From: Owenia fusiformis
Lineage: Eukaryota > Annelida > Polychaeta > Sabellida > Oweniidae
Direction of reading: 5' to 3'
NCBI GenBank assembly: GCA_903813345.2
Contig: CAIIXF020000008.1
Coordinates: 20,136,822-20,200,821, forward strand
DNA length: 64,000 nt
Shown in pieces: positions 55,301-60,900 of the stretch; within the stretch, counting starts at the first letter, position 1; every line of letters begins with the position of its first letter. The notes beneath the pieces are model-generated. The model saw only the letters and a program-made list of their open reading frames with translations, was not told where the DNA came from and searched no databases. The position numbers were made by a program, and so were the translations under genes.

Positions 55301-57943
55301 TCTATAAATGGAACACCTCCCAAGTGGAACACTTTTTAGAGGAACCAAAGGTGTTACACTTAGACAGGTTTCACTGTACATGTAAATGTACATTATTTGC
55401 ATGCCCCATCTGTCTGTATTACTTTCAAAAGCAAATACCTTCATAAATGTAAAAAGATTTAACAGTATTAAAGAAAATCATGGATAATAAGTATCCATTT
55501 ACCAATTGTAGTTTGAAATCCCAACAATAATATAAATGACAAATACAGAAATTTATAGATCAATTTTATTTGAAATGAACAAATGCATAATACTGGTGTT
55601 ATTTTCAGTTGGGGAATAACAGATGTTGAAGACTGTTGTAGTGGGGCTCAGTTTTTGGCCGACCAAAAGAAAGTAGATCCGGCAAGGCTGTGTATAGATG
55701 GAGGTAGTGCAGGTGGTTACACTACACTGGCTTGTCTCGCGTTCCAGGATGTATTCAAAGCAGGTATGTTGTAGCCCATTTTGGGAGGGTGGAGGCTCAG
55801 CAGCCTGGGGGTGGTTGCAATGAAGTGTTTGCAGCCTGAACATGGTGGGGAACTAGGGGTAAGGAGTTTTGAAGTCATGAATGAATAGAAATATCTTGAA
55901 AGAATGAGTTTATTATAGTAGAATATTTAAATAGTCGTAGAGTCACGATATTGACACAAGGGCCACAATTGTGTTGTGAACATTGTCATTAATAGTGACT
56001 TGCTAAAGTCTGTTTTAGGCCACAATAGCTAATAATAATATTATAACTAATTTTTGAATGTAAAATTTTAGCTAGATTTTATGTTTTAATTAAATCATTA
56101 ATAAACTGTTTGAAAGTGAAATGCAAATTCCTGAAAACTTGTTAGAATATCTTTTATTCAAGTTTTAGAATTACATCATGCTTGTTTCTGAGTTTAATCA
56201 CATATGTCAATTTTACAAACCATTTTCACCATGCTTTGTTCAATATGTTATCATACAAATATAGGCACTATTACATCATATGATTATATAATTTGTATTG
56301 TTATTGCTAGGTGCAAGTCACTATGGTGTAGCAGACTGTGAAGCCTTGGCAGCTGATACCCACAAGTTTGAGAGTCGTTACCTTGACAACCTCATTGGCC
56401 CTTACCCTCAGGCCAAAGCAACATACCAGGAACGCTCCCCCATTCATCATATCAAAAACTTCAACTGCCCTTTAGCTTTATTCCAAGGAGATGAAGATAA
56501 GGTTGGTCTCTAATGTGTAATGCATTTTCCTAATTTTTACAATTATCAAGGTTGAAAATATTGAATATATTTGACATGAAACTATAAACTGCTAGCTTTG
56601 TTCAGAAAACAGTTTCTGAATCACCAAAATTTCCTTTTCAAACATTCGTTCCAGGAACAGCAATTCATAATGGGCCGAGAATCAATAAGAATTTAACTGT
56701 CAGAAGAGAAATTGGAAGAAAATCAATTGAAACAAGTGGCCCATTACTTTACAATAATATAAGATCTCCGGCCTAAAAATACTGAATATTGGGTACAAGT
56801 TTTCTTTTTCTAGATTGTTCCTCCAAACCAAGCTGAGATGATGTACAATGCTATCAAAGAAAAGGGACTCCCAACTGTCTATGTCTTGTTCCAAGGTAAG
56901 GCACAAGGCAAGATATCAGACAATCAAAAACATGAATGAACATCTTTTATAAACATAAACATGCCTAATATAGTCTTATTGTTTGGCTTCAGAACGCCAT
57001 TCATAAATGATCTTTCATATTTCACAATTATACATTACATGTGATATGCCAGGCTATGATATATTTTCCAGGCTAATTGTTAATGAAATGATTGTATGAT
57101 GAATACCAAATGATTTATTGTATTTACCCTTTGCATTTGTTCATCTTCGCTTCTTAAAATAGAGCTTTGGTAGTTTATAACTACACTCTGTATGTTGCAG
57201 GGTATATTTTCTTAGTCGGCTCCTAAAGATTGTTTCCTTGAAGACTTTATATTGCCTAACATGTTAGAAGCCAGCTAGTTCTTCACTTGACCTCACAATC
57301 TGACTTATTTGACAAATCAATACTAACTTATGAATACAAATATTTTCCAGGTGAACAGCATGGATTCCGTAAGGCAGAGAATGTGCAGAAAGCACTTGAT
57401 GGAGAATTTAACTTTTACTCTCAAGTATTTGGTTTCCAAGCTGCAGATACACACTACCAGGTAGGATATCTACATTCTGCCCAGGATGGGGGCAAAATTA
57501 CAATTGTTGTGTAAATAGTTAGCATTCTCCAATACATAGATTTTGAAATTGCCACTTTTATACACCATTTACACTTACACAATATTTACAGCCTTCATTC
57601 TGTTATAGTGAATAAGATACCCTTTTGAGAAAAATTCTCTGGAGAATGCAGATAAATTTTTAAAAATTCATAACTTGTTATCTTTAAAATTACCTTGACA
57701 TATTATGCATATAGAGGGAGGGGAGGTTTTTGAGGCCTACACCCAATGGCATTATACTGTACTTGTATAACAATTTAAAATGCAAGACTTGATTCTCAAG
57801 TAAAATGTTATCGAGTTATGATAGTTTATGATTAGTCACTAGTCATTGTAAATAGAGCCCTTTCAGTACTGTACATATTGTTAAACCTACTCATTACTTG
57901 TACTTTCTATTTTCAGCTTGATGTGGTCAATTTAAAGAAGTGA
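7196..57943 (+). CDS. S9-family serine peptidase (dipeptidyl-peptidase / acylaminoacyl-peptidase-like), complete gene
   Basis: Fourteen coding exons join in consistent phase to 1977 bases, giving 658 residues and a stop: 7196-7313, 9229-9518, 11787-11903, 12304-12390, 12727-12804, 43805-44041, 44507-44671, 50546-50668, 52771-52967 (or 54090-54286), 55609-55763, 56311-56501, 56814-56895, 57351-57460 and 57917-57943. Residues 1-405 should form the N-terminal beta-propeller that gates substrate entry. Residues 406-658 form the alpha/beta-hydrolase domain, with HGGP at 424-427, the nucleophile Ser504 in GGSAGG, a probable Asp585 in GDEDK, and His617 in EQHGF. All three catalytic residues are present. 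The family cleaves short peptides or blocked N-terminal residues. No signal peptide or membrane segment is visible, so it is probably cytosolic. The length matches the family (about 650-690). The exact family member (DPF-5/YuxL-like rather than true APEH) is inferred. The fifth intron, about 31 kb, hosts two antisense genes. Confidence 0.9.
8380..8940. repeat. Diverged tandem duplication of a dispersed repeat (intron 1)
   Basis: Two related blocks contain ttatggtctccg, a GGTGG-rich stretch and then aagttcaaatctgac and cttcaatgacct. Fragments of the same family appear near 29370-29650, 37490-37630, 44100-44220 and 49970-50010. The family name is unknown to me. Confidence 0.55.
9229..9518 (+). 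CDS. Peptidase exon 2
   Basis: This exon encodes residues 40-136, the first propeller blades. Recognisable stretches include [30 protein letters not shown] and [11 protein letters not shown]. The RVHEYGGG motif is characteristic of the S9 propeller start. The acceptor is tttgtag and the donor is phase 0. Confidence 0.9.
9889..10100. repeat. CGTAGCCAGG-type MITE copy
   Basis: The inverted ends are ggcgtagccagggggg and a decayed agctggctacacc. This is a second member of the family at 1187-1390, inserted in peptidase intron 2. Confidence 0.6.
10538..11266. repeat. Palindromic element in intron 2
   Basis: The arms are about 190 bases. The segment aaggtccacgtgcagtatgg near 10538 pairs with ccatactgcacatggacctt near 11247. 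Pairing continues inward through the ccccatgatgataaaaatat region and its complement. The central part has no recognisable coding sequence. Confidence 0.7.
11338..11516. repeat. CGTAGCCAGG-type MITE copy
   Basis: The ends are ggcttgtagccag and ctggctacaagcct. It lies just outside the 10538-11266 palindrome and splits flanking sequence that reads aatggtgccattttta on its right. Confidence 0.6.
11787..11903 (+). CDS. Peptidase exon 3
   Basis: This exon encodes residues 137-175 ([20 protein letters not shown]... then [12 protein letters not shown]). The FCVREDH motif, followed by conversion to an IxVI strand, is typical of the second propeller blade. It is bounded by ttatag and GTGAGA in phase 0. 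Confidence 0.85.
12304..12390 (+). CDS. Peptidase exon 4
   Basis: This exon encodes residues 176-204. The stretch [19 protein letters not shown] is the classic beta-propeller S-P-D-G-x-x-I-A-W motif. The exon is phase 0 at both ends. Confidence 0.9.
12727..12804 (+). CDS. Peptidase exon 5
   Basis: This exon encodes residues 205-230 ([17 protein letters not shown]...). The PWDxTEIW motif recurs throughout this S9 subfamily. Its GTATGT donor opens an intron of about 31 kb. Confidence 0.9.
13359..14228. mobile_element. hAT-like non-autonomous element (outer)
   Basis: The terminal inverted repeats are cagagatcacg and cgtgatctctg. The flanking direct repeat ctttata (13352-13358 and 14229-14235) corresponds to one undivided site in the opposite palindrome arm (near 17266-17276). 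CAGAG-type ends and a 7-8 base duplication fit hAT transposons. Without the inner insertion it would be about 206 bases. Confidence 0.75.
13479..14134. mobile_element. hAT-like non-autonomous element (inner)
   Basis: The ends are tagaggtgtcacggt and accgtgacacctcta. They are flanked by attcgcaa (13471-13478) and attcgcca (14135-14142), an eight-base duplication with one mismatch. It lies entirely inside the outer element. An open frame of 128 codons inside it (13578-13964) resembles nothing I know. Confidence 0.75.
15640..15985. repeat. Hairpin elements near the centre of the palindrome
   Basis: One small hairpin (15731-15801) pairs aaccattgaatatcac with gtgatattcgatggtt. A second, near 15860-15980, carries ccactcatggata twice around a tcactgcgctcactca tip and ends in accataggatattcc. 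It is related to the hairpin family at 5596-5737. Confidence 0.55.
17767..18470. other. Intronic stretch without a gene
   Basis: A fragment of the AAACCTGT repeat family lies near 18190 (cagtcaaacctgtcatagtg). Otherwise I see nothing. The segmental duplication containing gene A begins near 18470. Confidence 0.5.
18541..18546 (-). terminator. Candidate poly(A) signal, gene A
   Basis: AATAAA occurs on the minus strand about 180 bases beyond the gene A stop. The same hexamer is kept at 33775-33780 in paralogue B. A second AATAAA on the same strand is at 18612-18617. Confidence 0.5.
18726..22980 (-). CDS. Secreted cysteine-rich protein, paralogue A (chitin-binding/peritrophin-like modules)
   Basis: Eight coding exons on the minus strand join without phase conflict: 22908-22980, 22129-22149, 21735-21941, 20822-21049, 20106-20440, 19827-19944, 19373-19434 and 18726-18851. 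They total 1170 bases (389 aa plus TAA). The first coding exon opens with ATG directly after its ttgcag acceptor and encodes a signal peptide ([16 protein letters not shown], likely cut after G16). Residues 32-100 ([16 protein letters not shown] ... [15 protein letters not shown]) follow the CBM14/peritrophin-A cysteine pattern. Residues 101-176 hold a second, more divergent module ending [17 protein letters not shown]. Residues 177-389 start [11 protein letters not shown] and contain [20 protein letters not shown]. They may be a LamG/ConA-like sandwich, but I do not claim that. Several N-glycosylation sequons are present (NVT, NKT, NHT). It is probably extracellular and possibly chitin-matrix associated. 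It is antisense within an intron of the peptidase. Confidence 0.85.
21515..21662. repeat. Hairpin element (ATCCTATGATTTT family)
   Basis: The left arm reads gatatcctatgattttctca and the right arm aaaatcaaaggatatcc. The tip is tcactgctctcactcatgg. It lies in the intron between the two cysteine-rich exons of gene A and is absent at the matching place in gene B. Confidence 0.65.
24084..24140 (-). promoter_or_regulatory. TATA promoter and 5' untranslated exon of gene A
   Basis: On the minus strand TATATAAA (24139-24132) lies about 25-30 bases before a short inferred exon. That exon ends at a GTAAGT donor (24083-24078). It would splice to the acceptor immediately before the ATG at 22980. Paralogue B keeps the same arrangement. 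The transcription start itself is inferred. Confidence 0.6.
24412..25215. repeat. Insertion with degenerate tandem units, in arm A only
   Basis: The insertion contains repeated ccattttggattttct and gatcaatttcaaattttcag blocks about 110-170 bases apart, with a tgtccgtacgtctgtacgta stretch near its left end. The corresponding place in arm B (about 40487-40500) lacks it. The element class is unrecognised. Confidence 0.55.
25223..25462. mobile_element. Tc1/mariner-type MITE with a paralogous empty site
   Basis: The ends are cagtggggacataaataaat and its inverted form atttatttttgtccccaactg, each flanked by TA. Arm B carries the uninterrupted site (gtacatgtagttg near 40496-40510), so the insertion followed the duplication. 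Confidence 0.75.
25863..25997. repeat. Minisatellite remnant at right edge of arm A
   Basis: One and a part units of the 110-base repeat found at 40903-41690 are recognisable by ggcatatcaaatgggttttg and tggtagtgtcacattaaatg. The duplicated arm stops here. Confidence 0.7.
26191..26552. repeat. Tandem duplication, 181-base unit
   Basis: Two nearly identical copies start at 26191 and 26372 (aatttaggtacaatatg...). The units carry agccatcttgaaaaatggtg, resembling the ccattttg-rich insertion at 24412-25215. Confidence 0.8.
26835..27517 (+). pseudogene. Reverse transcriptase, N-terminal half (Penelope-like type, tentative)
   Basis: The translation contains [38 protein letters not shown] and, after a one-base frameshift near 27312, [20 protein letters not shown]. 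These are conserved N-terminal and first catalytic-Asp motifs of a retroelement RT widespread in marine invertebrates. It has no start context and is broken, so it is dead. It stops at GSRFKEP, exactly where a 219-base repeat begins. The missing C-terminal half lies inverted at 31509-32248. Confidence 0.75.
27518..27736. repeat. Direct repeat, copy 1 of the RT breakpoint repeat
   Basis: It is about 95% identical to 32249-32466, starting aagatatggcaagcattttt and ending ctgacgcaattttca. Each copy abuts one half of the broken reverse transcriptase. Confidence 0.85.
28558..28977 (+). repeat. Dispersed 420-base repeat, forward copy
   Basis: It starts near tccgcacccaatatttagag and ends near caggctctgtctgcat. 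The same element lies inverted at 51981-52397 in peptidase intron 8. The two copies align almost throughout, including an open frame ([19 protein letters not shown]) that I do not recognise and do not believe is coding. Confidence 0.75.
29867..30323. mobile_element. TIR element, about 455 bases
   Basis: The inverted ends are agtcataaaataaagccaga and tctggccttattttatgact. The interior shows no clear transposase. It is probably a Tc1/mariner-like MITE. Confidence 0.65.
30330..31508. other. Intronic stretch without a recognised gene
   Basis: A 147-codon open frame at 30322-30765 (-) has no family pattern and sits in AT-rich sequence. I do not treat it as a gene. Nothing else is recognisable here. 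Confidence 0.45.
31509..32248 (-). pseudogene. Reverse transcriptase, C-terminal half, inverted
   Basis: On the minus strand this reads [20 protein letters not shown], then [38 protein letters not shown] and [18 protein letters not shown]. It contains the RT palm motifs, including the catalytic Asp pair (IDD). It continues the protein interrupted at 27517: the family order is SIPH..., then AFFS..., then GIPMGT.... The original gene was therefore split, and this half now lies 4 kb away in the opposite orientation. No methionine start belongs to it. Confidence 0.75.
32249..32466. repeat. Direct repeat, copy 2 of the RT breakpoint repeat
   Basis: Its partner is 27518-27736. It begins at the first base beyond the inverted RT half. 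Confidence 0.85.
32730..33344 (+). pseudogene. Mariner-type transposase C-terminal remnant and right end
   Basis: The translation gives [10 protein letters not shown], then after a frameshift [38 protein letters not shown] and a stop near 33036. The PDxAxSDFYLFxxLK pattern surrounds the last catalytic Asp of mariner transposases. The downstream sequence ends near cgccctgta (33335-33344), like a mariner right terminus. The left half is not clearly present. Confidence 0.7.
33591..33690. repeat. Minisatellite remnant at left edge of arm B
   Basis: One decayed unit of the 40903-41690 minisatellite (tagtgtcacatcaaatggtt, gagtggcatatcat) is followed by ggccatatggttaaccccca-like sequence. The same sequence ends the large array near 41690. 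Confidence 0.65.
33775..33780 (-). terminator. Candidate poly(A) signal, gene B
   Basis: AATAAA on the minus strand lies about 220 bases past the B stop. It is conserved with the gene A copy. Confidence 0.5.
34000..39818 (-). CDS. Secreted cysteine-rich protein, paralogue B (chitin-binding/peritrophin-like modules)
   Basis: Eight coding exons mirror gene A with identical phases: 39746-39818, 38714-38734, 38146-38352, 37662-37889, 36502-36839, 35725-35842, 34936-34997 and 34000-34119. They total 1167 bases (388 aa plus TAA). The signal peptide is [16 protein letters not shown]. The first module reads [16 protein letters not shown] ... [16 protein letters not shown]. It differs from A by losing two cysteines (DCF to DSF, FNC to FNY). 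The second module keeps all seven cysteines. The fifth coding exon is three bases longer than in A and diverges at its 3' end, while the rest of that exon is nearly identical. The last exon ends VPWDF, two residues earlier than A. All exons are open with intact splice sites, so both copies look functional. The role is inferred as extracellular and possibly chitin-matrix linked. Domain identity of residues 177-388 is unknown. Confidence 0.85.
34563..34852. repeat. Tandem duplication, about 149-base unit (gene B last intron)
   Basis: Two copies carry aatcctttccatcacacttc / attctttccatcacacttc and acatttgagatgtcaaaata. Gene A has only one related copy near 19160-19280. Confidence 0.7.
35115..35570. 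repeat. Tandem expansion of the AAACCTGT repeat (gene B intron)
   Basis: cagtgaaacctgt recurs at about 35115, 35217 and 35334, with aggccaactgacttaat-type spacers, and the array closes with ccaggttttactata. It is absent from the matching intron of gene A. Confidence 0.7.
35990..36440. repeat. Dispersed repeat shared with 5160-6010
   Basis: The shared words, in order, are gtaaaagaaaatattatctg, ttcactttttat, ggtctatggggaatct and agatttcaaatatgat. Here the tgtccaat unit is single, unlike the expanded array at 5197. Confidence 0.65.
40164..40220 (-). promoter_or_regulatory. TATA promoter and 5' untranslated exon of gene B
   Basis: TATATAAT on the minus strand (40219-40212) lies upstream of a short inferred exon ending at a GTAAGT donor (40163-40158). 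Upstream sequence (gcgatcatcaaaatcattta and cctcgtatatgcctcat on the plus strand) is nearly identical to gene A, which suggests shared regulation. Confidence 0.6.
40903..41690. repeat. Minisatellite, about 110-base unit, seven copies
   Basis: Units start at 40903, 41014, 41120, 41231, 41341, 41452 and 41563, with a partial one at 41673. Each begins ggcatatcaaatgggttttg and contains ggtagtgtcacattaaatgg. The 106-base second unit has a small deletion. The array marks the right edge of arm B, and remnants mark arm A's right edge and arm B's left edge. Confidence 0.9.
41691..43804. other. Last part of the 31-kb intron, no gene seen
   Basis: The sequence is AT-rich. No exon-like frame, RNA gene or clear repeat was recognised. 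Confidence 0.5.
43805..44041 (+). CDS. Peptidase exon 6
   Basis: This exon encodes residues 231-309. [20 protein letters not shown] is the conserved propeller stretch P-x-W-S/T-x-D-x-x-L-x-F/Y followed by D-x-x-G/S-W-W-N-L-Y. It resumes in phase 0 after the 31-kb intron. Confidence 0.9.
44507..44671 (+). CDS. Peptidase exon 7
   Basis: This exon encodes residues 310-364 ([19 protein letters not shown] ... TNSGN), late propeller blades. The acceptor is ttccag and the donor GTGAGT, phase 0. Confidence 0.85.
45614..46000. repeat. Composite MITE plus hairpin (second copy)
   Basis: It matches 5325-5737 in order and orientation: the tatcctacactta TIR element followed by the ATCCTATGATTTT hairpin. 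It lacks the duplicated gatatactccgg block of the first copy. Confidence 0.75.
46104..46221. repeat. Palindromic miniature element, type 1
   Basis: The arms are gatacagggtatatccctcg and gatataccctgtatc, closing with cctcccattaaataacctct. Two relatives lie at 47676-47854 and 48197-48370. Confidence 0.65.
46441..46712. repeat. Tandem duplication with a 38-base indel
   Basis: Both copies start aaataaatgtggatgaatat and share gaactccggccaattgaaca. The second contains 38 extra bases between aatcaggct and gaactccgg. Confidence 0.8.
46850..46935. repeat. Simple repeat, ATCCCGTATCAG unit
   Basis: About six copies of atcccgtatcag occur with short interruptions. Confidence 0.85.
47077..47409 (+). pseudogene. 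Crypton-like (DUF3504-type) recombinase N-terminal fragment
   Basis: The frame reads [20 protein letters not shown], then [20 protein letters not shown] and [20 protein letters not shown]. This matches the N-terminal SAM-like region of Crypton-derived tyrosine-recombinase proteins (as in ZMYM/QRICH1/KIAA1958 relatives) common in invertebrate genomes. The catalytic R-H-R-Y region is missing. It is a dead fragment nested inside the Harbinger element. Confidence 0.65.
47676..47854. repeat. Palindromic miniature element, type 2
   Basis: The arms carry ggaatatggatttattcc and ggaataaaatccatattcc, with repeated aatatgatattttcc words inside. It ends in cctcccattaaataacctct, like the element at 46104. 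Confidence 0.65.
48197..48370. repeat. Palindromic miniature element, type 3
   Basis: The arms carry aatatgggtttattcc and taaaacccatatt. The tip is rich in ccctccgggctctcgg, and the end is cctcccactacataacct. It is the most diverged of the three. Confidence 0.6.
48462..48794 (-). pseudogene. PIF/Harbinger (HARBI1-like) transposase fragment
   Basis: The minus-strand frame starts at ATG 48794. It contains [36 protein letters not shown] and [20 protein letters not shown], then [18 protein letters not shown]. This is the N-terminal DNA-binding part of HARBI1-type transposases, with its helix-turn-helix. A plausible GTAGGC donor follows VFSR, so the source gene may have had an intron. The DDE catalytic domain was not found, so I call it a remnant. 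Confidence 0.8.
49391..50545. other. Right part of peptidase intron 7, with one hairpin
   Basis: A hairpin at about 50178-50332 pairs gcctctctgttggt with accaacagaaaggc and tttggtccagctgt with acagctggggaccaaa. No gene was recognised. Confidence 0.5.
50546..50668 (+). CDS. Peptidase exon 8
   Basis: This exon encodes residues 365-405. It closes the propeller and reaches the hinge ([22 protein letters not shown]), where the family switches to the hydrolase domain. It is phase 0 at both ends, so it can join either version of exon 9. Confidence 0.9.
51240..51830 (-). pseudogene. LINE reverse transcriptase C-terminal debris
   Basis: The minus-strand frame reads [20 protein letters not shown], then [30 protein letters not shown] and, after shifts, further fragments ([18 protein letters not shown]). 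This matches the L1-like ORF2 region downstream of the RT core (typically ...W..R.LTL.GKI...). Several frameshifts are present. Confidence 0.65.
51808..51940. repeat. Near-perfect palindrome
   Basis: The arms of about 50 bases read gaccatgaggtggatatgcc and ggcatccacctcatggtc, around a short A/T spacer. Confidence 0.8.
51981..52397 (-). repeat. Dispersed 420-base repeat, inverted copy
   Basis: It is the reverse complement of 28558-28977, from atgcagacagagcctgtggg to ctaaatattgggtgcgg. Confidence 0.75.
52642..52688 (+). pseudogene. Truncated third copy of peptidase exon 9
   Basis: After an attgtag acceptor the sequence encodes [15 protein letters not shown], matching [15 protein letters not shown] at the start of exon 9a. 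It diverges before the HGGP motif. The upstream intron (gcatttagttattatttca) also matches exon 9a's upstream flank (gcattgttattatttca), so the duplicated unit included intron sequence. It cannot encode the domain. Confidence 0.8.
52771..52967 (+). CDS. Peptidase exon 9a (alternative)
   Basis: Residues 406-470 open the hydrolase domain: [22 protein letters not shown], then [19 protein letters not shown] and [24 protein letters not shown] (424-427) helps form the oxyanion hole. The exon is 197 bases, phase 0 to 2. Its acceptor (tttcaacttgcag) is stronger than that of 9b. Confidence 0.9.
54090..54286 (+). CDS. Peptidase exon 9b (alternative)
   Basis: This is a second complete version of exon 9, with the same 197-base length and the same phases. 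It reads [22 protein letters not shown], then [19 protein letters not shown] and [20 protein letters not shown]. There is no stop, and the HGGP and [10 protein letters not shown] motifs are intact. The donor is GTAAGT. The acceptor (gatatcattag) has a weak pyrimidine tract. Including both versions would shift the reading frame. Confidence 0.85.
54437..55065. mobile_element. Mariner-type non-autonomous element after exon 9b
   Basis: The inverted ends are cagggtgtcaaaaaacaacg and its complement, flanked by TA. Inner arms pair through ccccctctacagcaaaaagt and actttttgctgtagaggggg. It is 629 bases, and the interior has no intact transposase. Confidence 0.8.
55192..55379. repeat. AAACCTGT-family element
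   Basis: The ends are agtgaaacctgtaaagtgga and acttagacaggtttcact, inverted, with TA near both ends. Confidence 0.7.
55609..55763 (+). CDS. Peptidase exon 10 (catalytic serine)
   Basis: This exon encodes residues 471-522. [20 protein letters not shown] leads to [20 protein letters not shown]. The nucleophile Ser504 is the AGT at 55706-55708. The exon takes one base to complete the Asn codon started by either 9a or 9b. Confidence 0.92.
56311..56501 (+). CDS. Peptidase exon 11 (acidic catalytic residue)
   Basis: This exon encodes residues 523-586 ([20 protein letters not shown] ... [14 protein letters not shown]). By alignment with the family GxEDxxVPPxQ pattern, Asp585 is the likely catalytic acid. 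Confidence 0.9.
56814..56895 (+). CDS. Peptidase exon 12
   Basis: This exon encodes residues 587-613 ([27 protein letters not shown]), the helix and strand leading to the catalytic histidine. Confidence 0.88.
57351..57460 (+). CDS. Peptidase exon 13 (catalytic histidine)
   Basis: This exon encodes residues 614-650. [20 protein letters not shown] includes the catalytic His617. The family pattern is GEQHGFR. Confidence 0.9.
57917..57943 (+). CDS. Peptidase exon 14 (terminal)
   Basis: After tttcag the exon encodes LDVVNLKK and TGA at 57941-57943. Candidate poly(A) signals follow at 57973-57978 and 58668-58673. Confidence 0.8.
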   Translation, partial: LDVVNLKK

Positions 57944-60900
57944 GTTGAGGGATGAGGAGTTTTACATACTACAATAAACCAATCCAGTAAATGATGCCAT
58001 CTATTGGTTGTCATACCATTTTTATAGTTTCAGAGCAGAAATAGGATTAACATATTGCCAAATATTAAAAATTTCCTATTTTAATTTTGTTACAAATTGA
58101 GCCAATATACCACTTCGTTCATTCAACAAAAGAAGACAGGATTTATTGGAAAGGTCTAATATAGAGATACTCCAGAGACACAAAGGAGAAAGGTTAAAAT
58201 AAAAGACATTTGTGTGCAACTAAGCTTTGCTTAAACCAGGGATTCCTAGTTTTTTTTTCTTTGCATATATGATCTCCATCTATACGGATTCCAACAAATA
58301 ATAATAATTACCTTGGACTGTATTTTCATAATTGTTAGCATTAGACACGAGAAATGGACTCGTATTGTGTTCAAACATTGGAAGTTGTCGAAAATGTTTG
58401 CTTCTGTGACTCTATTTTCCAAAATAGGGTTGATTTTTGTGAGTATAAGTAAATAATCTTTCGATACTTGTTTGGGGGTACATGTATTTCACATATGTCT
58501 TGAAGTTTGAAGATACTATATCCGTTTGCTAAGTTAAAAGTTATAGCTTGTTAGAAAATTGTATTTTTGTGAACACAATTATTTGATGTGAAAAGCTATT
58601 TTGTGAAAAATGTATTTTATTATCCAGTATTTTTGTAATGATTTTGTTTTCAAAATCAAAGTAGCTGAATAAAAAATCTACGATTTGCAGAAATAAAAAG
58701 GATTTTGTGTGAGATATAAGTGGGATTCTCTTAATACTGATGTATTGGGATTTCATTAGACAAATTCATCCATATGGACCAATATATCAAAACATCTTGG
58801 ACTTGATTCCTTAAAAGAGCAGAATGGAATCCGAGTGGGATGGGATGGACCATCAGATTACGGATTAACTCTATCACTAAATGCATTTATATGTAATAAC
58901 AAATGTCAGGTATACTTTGTTTGGCGCTTTATTCAAAACATAAAGAAACAGAATATACATGATGTCGTTCAATGGAAATTTTCCTTAATTAAAGAGGCAC
59001 TATGCATATTAAAGATTTGTCTTTGAGGTACAACTGAGTACTTATCAATCCATTGAAAATACTGGGGTGAAAAATAGTAAGCTTTATTTTGATAAAGAAT
59101 ACTGAAAAGTATGCATAGAGTCACTTTAATTAATAATACCTCCACAATTCAGCTCTGGTTATTTTCATTTACATGTACAGTAGAACCTGTGTACGTGGAA
59201 CACCATCGGGACCACAAAACACTGTTCCACTTGTGAGGTGTTCCATGTACAGAGGTGTTCCACTTAAACTGTATAACCAAAATATAGGTGCCATTTATGA
59301 TTGATTTTACACAAAAGATCGTGCATTTCTACATTTAAAAAATAGAAACCTTTACACTACCTACTATCTGACTATTTCTTATTTCTTAATGGAAAACAAG
59401 GTCTAGGAAGATATTTCATTGCCAGTACAAAATGCTATGACATAAACAACAGATGGGAAAATAACCAAATGTTGTTTTAAAAGGAGGTAGTGCACAAGCA
59501 GTCATCATCACCATCTTGGTCTAGCTCTAAAATACCTTCAATCCAAAACACATACAGTAGATCAACCATTCTTTTTGTTATTATTTGTTAATGAGTTTAA
59601 TATATACAGTGAACTCAGATATGCACATATTTGATGTAGTAATGAACTCTCAAATCCTAGTCATGCTGCCATGAAACTGGCATTCTCTCATATCAATAAA
59701 TCCTTGGGATTTGCAAAATAAATATAAATGTGTGTCATTCTCATCCTAGAATTAACCATGAATTCTATCTAGTTTATGGATAATGTTGCAATACATTTTG
59801 TCCTTGTGGTATGACATCATACAAATGTAAGATTAACAATTTTTAAAAACTGCAGTTATTTTTTACAAAACATCAGAAAATGTACACTAAAGGCAAAAAA
59901 TAATTGTGAAATTAGCAATGATTAGCTTTTTTTTATATTGGCCCCACATGGATCATTTTCAGTCTAATGACTTCATAGCACAAGGACAAAATGAGATTCA
60001 CAATTTATAGATTCCCAGGAACACATTTTAAGTGCTTCTGGGATGATTTTCCTGTCAGGCAAGACCATGATTTCCAACAAGAAACTAGCTTCTTAAACTA
60101 AATATATTACATGTCTCATCACATCTCCTTACAGTGACTGTAGAAAACATGGGCAATGATTGCAATACAAAATGAGAGGCAATATGAATTACAATACAAA
60201 ATGAGAGGCGATATGAATTACAATACAAAAGGACCAATTTCTCAAAGCAAATTGTTCACGCTTCTCATAACCCCTGGTGGGATGTCACATTTTTCAATTT
60301 TGACTTTAAAATAGACTTCCACAAGAATAGTGGACATTCAATAATTAAATCATGGGAACTTTGTACTTTCATGACAACTGTGACATTATGTGTGAAAATG
60401 TTTACTCTACAATGAAGACGTAATGTGATGCTATGCTGTATTTACAAGGAACTAAGGGGTCTTTTTACAATGCTGTTTCTATAGAAACCACCTGAATCTA
60501 CTCTAAGTTCTCATTTTTGGTTGAACAATCTGCTCACTTTAACAAATAGTACAAAAACATTACTTACATTTTAAATACTGATCTCGCTATGCCTACTTAA
60601 AATGTACAATAAAGATGTGTCCATAATATACAAACACATTGCTATTTTCTAGGACCAGTACACAAAGTACAAACACTCAACCTGTGTATGCTGAATATTG
60701 AAAAATATGTACAGAATTTGAATAATTTCCCACTCATGCCATCAAATTCATTATCACTCGAGTAAATTAATGTACAGTCATATTTTCTCATTCATTCTTC
60801 AGAAATAGCATATCTCTCATTCCCCAGTTTATATCTATCTTTATCCTTTCTATGTTTTCCATGATTGTAATGTTCAAACATTGCACTGGTTACATTCTTC

